Part shown: piece after piece, positions 57,248 through 64,000 of the stretch | Layout: every line of letters starts with the position of its first letter | Numbering within the stretch: position 1 is the first letter of the stretch | Assembly: GCA_947561715.1 (NCBI GenBank) | Contig: OX387201.1 | Coordinates: 18,180,001 to 18,244,000 of the forward strand | Reading direction: 5' to 3' | Origin: Ascidia mentula | Taxonomy: Eukaryota; Chordata; Ascidiacea; Phlebobranchia; Ascidiidae | DNA: 64,000 nt | The notes under the pieces: model-generated | Databases searched by the model: none | The model's input: only the letters and a program-made list of their open reading frames with translations | What the model was told of the DNA's origin: nothing | Position numbers and translations under genes: made by a program

Positions 57248-57765
57248 ACATAATTATATCGATACGGTGAGCGATCGACAGCCTGCCAGGGACTTTTGGT
57301 TTTAAATTGATCCAGTATTCATTCATTAAACACATTACAATAACATTAAATATATATTTTGCTGCACACTACCAACGACAGGACAGAGCGAGTTTTCTTA
57401 AGGGGTTTGCTTAAAAACTGTTTATTTTTGAAATATGGAAAGTGTTTTATTCATGACGTTTTGTGAGCAACAGTACAATGTAAATGCAGATGTTTTTGGC
57501 TATTGTACATATATACGTAATTTTGCATTTACCGTGCTGGTATTTTCAAAGTAAGTACTACTTAAATCTTTAATAAATATAACATAAAAAATAAGCCATC
57601 ATCTCCGAAAGTATAGTGAATGCACCAAGTGCAAAGAAGTAGACCACTTGTATTTATTTGCCAATAACACTGAACAAAACATTTAAATGCCTTTTCCGGA
57701 TTGCAAGCGGCATTTACAATCCCAAGCCCCAAAGGTCTGAAAAGCAACGTCGCCTATTTCCCCGC

Positions 57766-57900
57766 TTTCTGATTGGCTTCCAACACCACGCCCACTGGGA
57801 CATTTCCTTTGTGACGTGTTATGACGTAGCTGAATGGCGCGAATTGGTCAATCACGGGAAACACGCCAATCACGTGCAACTGTTCTGATTGGACGAGCGT
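57766..57900. promoter_or_regulatory. CCAAT / E-box / CACCC cluster
   Basis: Within 135 bp there are four or five CCAAT or ATTGG motifs, a CCACGCCC KLF/Sp1-type site (57786-57793), CRE half sites (GTGACGTG, ATGACGTA) and the E-box CACGTG (57871-57876). It is a candidate enhancer or promoter. No adjacent exon was found. Confidence 0.4.
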
Positions 57901-60229
57901 ATTGTCAAAAGATTATAAAGTATTTGTTTTGGTGTTTATGAAACGATTTGGTATGAATACTTAACGAACAGTTGCCTTTGATAAACAAACAATTCCTCGC
58001 AGGTTTGCTGATACAGCGCCATGAGCTGCGTTTGCAAAGCTGCTGTGTTATGGCAAGAGGTGAATTTTATTATACCTTTAAATGCCCCTGGAGCAGCACC
58101 ATGATTCATCTTGCACGAGCTCAAATGTCAACAGTAGCAAAATTAGATACAATGCCGCTACCCCCCTTCTAAGTAAATTTACTTTTGTTTCGTGGCGTAT
58201 TCATTGGTTATGTAACAAGTGTAGTAGCTCCTGATAGGCTGGTTTAGACATTAAATTGGGATAAAAATGGGCGTTTTTTTGGAAAGTGGGTGTGGGTGGC
58301 AAGGAGTTGATTGCGCGTAACAGCAGATACAACTGTTCGATAACATGATCTTCTACACGCTTTCTTCTACATATTTTATGTTTTCAATCGCTTCCTTTCA
58401 TTAGATACATTTTTTGGGCTTTTGTTCTGCAACCGCAAAATAACATAATTTGTGAAAAGTTTCGATGGCTCGCAAATCAGATTTTCAATTAATATGCTTT
58501 ATATCACTAAACTGGGCCCCACTGCCACCTTGGCTAAACACTGCATTGAGATTCGCTGATTTAAACTTATTTGTGACAACAGACGCGCTATAAAATCACC
58601 AAGTTTGCGGTTATAGGGTTCTTCATTTCTTAAAATAAAAGATCGATGTGACATAATAAACAAAAATATTTAGGAACAAACATGGACCCCCTTAAACCAC
58701 GAACTCCTTGGGGTTCCCGAACCCAAGGTTGGAAACGATCTTGAAAAGGCAAGTCGTGCTGATAATATTTTGTCCTCGTTATTAAAACGTATATACCAAA
58801 AAATCACACGGTACATATATCTAGAATACTTTTTTCAAGATAGCAAAAATAAATGGTTTTGAAACAAACTTTGAATGAATAAGTTTCAGCATATCTCTTA
58901 AGTCGGTCTAAAACATGAGTGTTGTGGGGCAGTTTAACTCAGTGCTTGTTGCTGCAGGGCATTATTGTCTTGAACAAACAGCAATGTTACCATACCAGCC
59001 AACAAAACAGCACCACTACGACATTTAGGCAGTGTCAACAGTTGCAAAAAATCCGTACAAACGTAGCCTGTTTCGCAACAAATCTTTTTGTTTCGTAAGA
59101 TATAGCTTATCCGAATTGTTTGAATCTGTCAATAAAAAAATTAGGTTAAGGGCGTTTCTGTGCTTGGAGGTGTATTTTCGTGTTTACACAAGAGGGAAAG
59201 GTAGTTGCCCAATTGTATTTCAGATAGCGTGCCACCCCCTTCAACTAAACAGCTGTACAATTTAATAGGCAATGTCTGTTTCGTAACACCTTCTTTTGTT
59301 ACGTAACAAAACCAGTGGAAACCGGTTGAGAGCGCATTGACTGGTGCTGAAATATAACACCAAGATGGGCGTGAAGCTGAAACACGTGCTCATATTTACA
59401 TCTTCGTAGTCATTTGACGGCTGCTCGTTTAACTGCAACTGAGAATAACACAATAAGAATCTACGACCCATCAAATGCAATCGGCTGCAATCTTATACGA
59501 TAGAATAGACCAAGGTTTTTCAACTAGTGTGTGCGAAAGTTTCGTCAATTAACAATAAGCTTAGATATGAAATATTTCGGTATACGTTGCGTAAAGTCGC
59601 AAATATGAAAACGCAAATATACAAGCAATTGTATTTTACCACTTAAGTTATTATAGTAATGCTATTTTGGAAACGGCAGACCTGAAAGTTGCCATTGTAA
59701 ATAGTAGTGTTCCAATAAAAGGAATGCAACAACAAAAACATGATTTTCTGTGAGGAAATTATCATATGGGCATCTGACTGAATAACCTCGAAGTTTTTGT
59801 CGGTTCCCATGCCTTTTTGCCTATTATGTTGCTCGTTTATATGATGTTGTAGTCGTTGACACAAAAATGAAATGATGTGACTTGAATTTAATTGTTCGCT
59901 CCAAACCTATTTGACTAAATTAGTTTGTCCACCTTTTTATGTAGTAGATGAAATTAGAACACAAACGGCGTGTTTGAGACGAGCCAACAGCCTTCATATT
60001 ACGTCAACATTTTCTTACAGGTCGTTTGTTTTAGTGCATGTGTAGGCGGCATATATTTGACATGAACCTCAAATCTTTGTAAATTTGTGTTTGTTTGTTA
60101 TTGGCCCTGGCATGATTGATTTGGTATTTGTCACAGAAATATCGAAGTAACTTCTCACAAGAAAGTTGTAACAGTATCTTAAAATTCTCATGACGATATT
60201 TTAAGAACTGTTGTAACCCATGTTGTCGC

Positions 60230-60440
60230 AACACATTGAGTGGGATACGTTCCTTAGCAACCACCGACGCCACACTCCCCGTTGAAACCAAAAGCGACGA
60301 GTTACCACACCCGTATATGCGGCCTATCGCCGGCCCATTGCGCCACGCCGCCTACTAAACTATTGTGACGTCACAAAAATACCAAGCGCCGGCTGTTGCG
60401 CAATGCGACGCGCCGGCCCAGCCAACCAATCGCTGTCTAG
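60230..60440. promoter_or_regulatory. GC-rich island with CRE, C/EBP-like and CCAAT sites
   Basis: It stands out as GC-rich in an AT-rich flank. It has a perfect CRE TGACGTCA (60366-60373), a palindromic C/EBP-like TTGCGCAA (60396-60403), CCAAT (60426-60430) and repeated GCGCCGGC blocks on both sides of the CRE. It is a candidate promoter or enhancer. The target is unknown; the KLF gene is the nearest recognised one. Confidence 0.45.
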
Positions 60441-62504
60441 ACCCACCCACACCCATCAACAGCTTACTCATAGTCGATATACGGTGATATTACACTTGCC
60501 AAAGTACTGAGGGTGCGTTCAATGGGGTACAGTTAAGGACACTCTATCTTCCAAATGACGTTGTTCGTTTTGTTTGTGTGGGCCTTCGTTTAACCTGCGC
60601 ATGTTGACGCAAAAGTCGGTACAAAGTTTAAGTTGGCATCGAGGATTTGCTGCAGGGCTCTTTGTACGACAACCTTTATTGAAACACTATTTTCTACAAA
60701 ATCAATACTGAACAGAAAGTTACGATACATGCAACTTTAGGCTAACCAAGATTTTGTAATTTCAATTATCAGTTTCGTTTTTTTTTCGAATAAACAAAAT
60801 ACACACAAATATTTAACATTTTTATGGTTTATTTCCTACAATGGGTCCAAAATGTTGTTTATTTGTTTCGAATGCAAACAGTTATCACTGTATATTACAT
60901 AAAAGAGTGTTCGCGCAAATGTTTGATAAATTACAGCAAAGCGACGTAAGGGATATTCATAGATATGTTTGTTCCAACACAAAATCACAGCAACGTCCAT
61001 GGATCGAGCACGGGTTCCTTTGAGGAATCCACTTATGCGACGACCATCACACTGCTAATGTGTTTTTGCGAAGCCTTTTGGGCCAGAGACGTTAATGAAA
61101 CGTTGTATACATGTGATGGCTCACGTCCAACCATCAAACCACATCCCATGGGAAAAATATCCCACTCAGTGATTCATGCCGATGTTGTCACACGATTGCC
61201 AGCATATGTTAACGTATGTATTCGCTGCTGCTGCTGCTGCTGTGTCTTGCGGGGAAAATGCGTTGTGACGACAGTGGTGCAACCGTAACAGTATATATGC
61301 AACGTTTCCAGTTACATGAATTTAACCCATTCAGTCGCACATGGAGATATAGGGATGAGAATTGTACAAAATAAAATCATTTTAAATTTACTCCCCCAGA
61401 TTCTTTTATTCTTCACTCTAAGTTATAGCAAAATTTGAAGAGATTAATTTTCAAGCACAACTTTTATCGGCCAAAATAAATTAATTTAACAACAAAAAGA
61501 ATTTGAAATAAAATTTTGTGTGGTTCAATCCTATCTAGAAAAAAAGCTTACATTTATTTTTGTTAAGAACCTCAATATTTTGTAAGTTGTTTACAGGGAG
61601 TATGTTCAATATGGCTGTACGTGTTATTCAGAGCCACGTTGAGTGCTGCAATTACTGCATTCAACGAGTTGTCGGTGGAAACGCACGCGCTTCACTTGAA
61701 CCGAAACTTTCAGTGGCGCATTTTTTCAATTATTTTCGTTTGTACTTTCACGGATATGAATGTCCCTACGGACACACCCAACACAAGGCAGGCATGGACA
61801 TGAAATCCCATACAAATTAAACGAAACATTTAAACTACTGTCACTTCAACCATGTTTTGAGTTATATGTGCAATAATACAGGGACAAAAAACTGCTGGTT
61901 CTCTCGGCGCACCCAAAACGCCCAATCGGCCCAGTGCACCAACGCCAAAACAAGCCCGACAAAAACAAAATCCCGCGTTCTCTGGAAATCACGTCTGAAC
62001 CGATCGGCTTAGTTCAACAAGCACGTGACTCCAAGATGCAGAAAAACAAGGCGGGTGGCGATGGTGACGTGTGTTTTCGAATGAGAGCTCGTTTGCCCCG
62101 AGGCTCCCTTTCACCTCTGCCACAGTTGATGTGCGCGTATTTTGCAGCTCGCTTGAATGGAATGTGTGTTTTCGAAGCTCAAATACCTTTTTTTCCTCGG
62201 TTTAACAAAAAATTCTAGCGGTCGCGCGCAACAACATTACGTATGATTATGAACATCACATCAACATAACGTGATTGTGTGTTAAAATCATGAAGTCACA
62301 AGCAAGTAACCAAAAATATTTGTATTTTGTGTCGCAAGAACAGGGATCTTTAAATAATAGTCATGCGGTTACACCATGCACTGTATTAGTCACATTGTTA
62401 CTTCGAAACCATTGTTAACATGTAGTAAACACCAATGGAGATTTTAATTTAAAAACAAGGGAAGCTAAACTGTTTTCTTTCTTCATCAGACTGTGACGCA
62501 GCAC

Positions 62505-62970
62505 AGTTTTGAATCATCGAAAAACGCCACACCCCTGTCACGTGCCACCGAGTCGGCACGTGCTGGTCACGCAGCGAGTGAATGACAATCACGCCGTCGC
62601 CGCGTGAACAGCGTGTCGGTGTTACGTAACAGCCAAATATGAGGAGTATCGCCTGGAAACAAACACTCTTTTCTCTCTCCTCTATCTAAGTGAGATGGTT
62701 TTGCTCTTTGCCTCCGGGGTATTTAGCAAGTCCTCGCAAACACTGGAAGTTATTTTCGATGTGTTTTGCGCTCCTCTCCTCAACGTATCGTGCTGAAGAG
62801 GGGGCATATTAAACCTGATACACAAAACACAAAAAGTTGAACCGTCGTTGTGTTGTTATACTTTGCTTCCTTCAGCAAATTTCTCGCTTGTATTTTTCCT
62901 GCAAGTAAGCAGAAAAAAATGTGATGGCGCAACAAAATGACGTCACATCTAAAATGTCACGTGGATTGGT
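62505..62970. promoter_or_regulatory. E-box / CRE-rich region
   Basis: Two CACGTG sites (62539-62544, 62557-62562) are followed by GTCACGC and CGCGTG repeats. Further right are TGACGTCA (62938-62945) and CACGTG (62958-62963) next to ATTGG. No exon is recognised beside it. Confidence 0.35.
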
Positions 62971-64000
62971 TTGACCTTTTGTGTGGGCAGCGAAGAAGCA
63001 TTGACAAGAAGCGTTTCTTGTGCCTTACTAATACTTGTGGAACTTTAATTTCTTGAATTAATGTGATTTTGAATGAGTAATATTGTTAATATTGGCGACC
63101 GAGGTTCTTAATATGGATGCGTGTTGTAATTATAAATTCCAGATGTTTATCACATGCTGTAAAACAGCACATACCCTCTAGGCCAAAGTATTTTTAATTT
63201 TGCTAAACGCATTTAACTACACTATGATTTAAACCCTGGTTACCGTACACAGGAATTTTGATTAGACTTTCTTGATGGCATGTTTTGCCAATTGCTCGTC
63301 GTTAGTCAAGTGCTTTTAACTCTTGCGTGCACTCTGGCGGAAAATTACTTCATTCATATATTTCCGTTTAAGAGATTTTAATAACACTGCAAAAGTTAGA
63401 CTTAAAGGTACTAACTTATCGTAATGATTGAATCGTCTGTTTTAATAAAAATACTCGATACCGCTTAGCCTTAAAAGTTTATGAGCACAAAATCTTATGT
63501 ATATCCACGACTTTTATGACCCTAATACTCCATTTTAATTTGTTATTTACGTTGTCAAAAATTAATTGTTAGCATGAAATAGCACGATTTTGCCCAATAT
63601 TTTGGTAATCACAAAACAAGAAGCTGTAACACAGAAAATGGTCAATCCCTAATACTTTTAATCCAAATTTTATGAGCAGAGAAGGATCGGGAAAACAATC
63701 GGCAACATTTTTGTAGATAAATATATAAAGACACACGTATATTGTCTGCATGCCACCGTCATATTGAGGAGTTTTGTGGACTTTGCTTGGTGAGTGTGTT
63801 GCATTAAACGTCCTTTTATCAGTATTGTCTTTACCTCCTCTACAATCATTCTACACATGTTTTACCCATCACTATTAAGTAGTTATTTTTTATTGCTTGC
63901 GTTAAATAACAGAAAGCTCAAAATCCGCTTTGTTGGATTTTTTCGACTAAGGCATAGGTTTAACTGCAAGAAGCAAACTTATGTTTCGGATCCGTGCGCG
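62971..64000. other. Right end of window, nothing recognised
   Basis: AT-rich sequence with only short frames. No splice-supported exon, RNA gene or repeat with defined ends was found. Confidence 0.4.

Overview
The window is animal nuclear DNA: AT-rich, with genes split by short GT-AG introns, collagen/fibrinogen and EGF modules, and many small DNA transposons. A CYP20-type P450, a ficolin-like lectin, a KLF10/11-type factor and head-to-head HADHA/HADHB point to a deuterostome. I think an ascidian such as Ciona is most likely, but that is inference from gene style, not proof.

Layout. 1-11907 (-): the 5' part of a large secreted protein. A signal peptide is followed by at least eight repeats of one H-type-lectin-like domain plus two EGF domains, one domain per exon, every exon in phase 1; the gene runs off the left edge. 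13757-24198 (-): a ficolin-like gene (signal peptide, collagen stretch, neck, fibrinogen domain). Its second intron holds a two-gene DNA transposon of about 6.6 kb (16933 to ~23510) that itself carries a nested hAT element. 25840-25922 (-): tRNA-Leu(UAA), with a truncated copy on the other strand. 26658-31488 (+): CYP20A1-like P450 that lacks the haem cysteine. 32583-37403 (-) and 38028-49683 (+): HADHB and HADHA, the two subunits of the mitochondrial trifunctional protein, diverging from a 624-bp shared region. 52128-54718 (-): KLF10/11-like zinc-finger factor. 54719-64000: no gene recognised, but several islands of CRE, CCAAT, E-box and C/EBP-like sites.

How the genes relate. HADHA and HADHB make one complex for long-chain fatty-acid beta-oxidation. 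The two minus-strand genes on the left both encode secreted putative sugar-binding proteins, although the domain families differ. I built exon models by hand from splice sites and phase continuity. HADHA (764 aa) and HADHB (476 aa) come out very close to the human lengths, which supports the method. The main observations for follow-up are a cysteine pattern in the lectin/EGF gene suggesting a cross-domain disulfide, a 12-exon higher-order duplication in the same gene, the missing haem ligand in the P450, and the transposon hidden in the ficolin intron.
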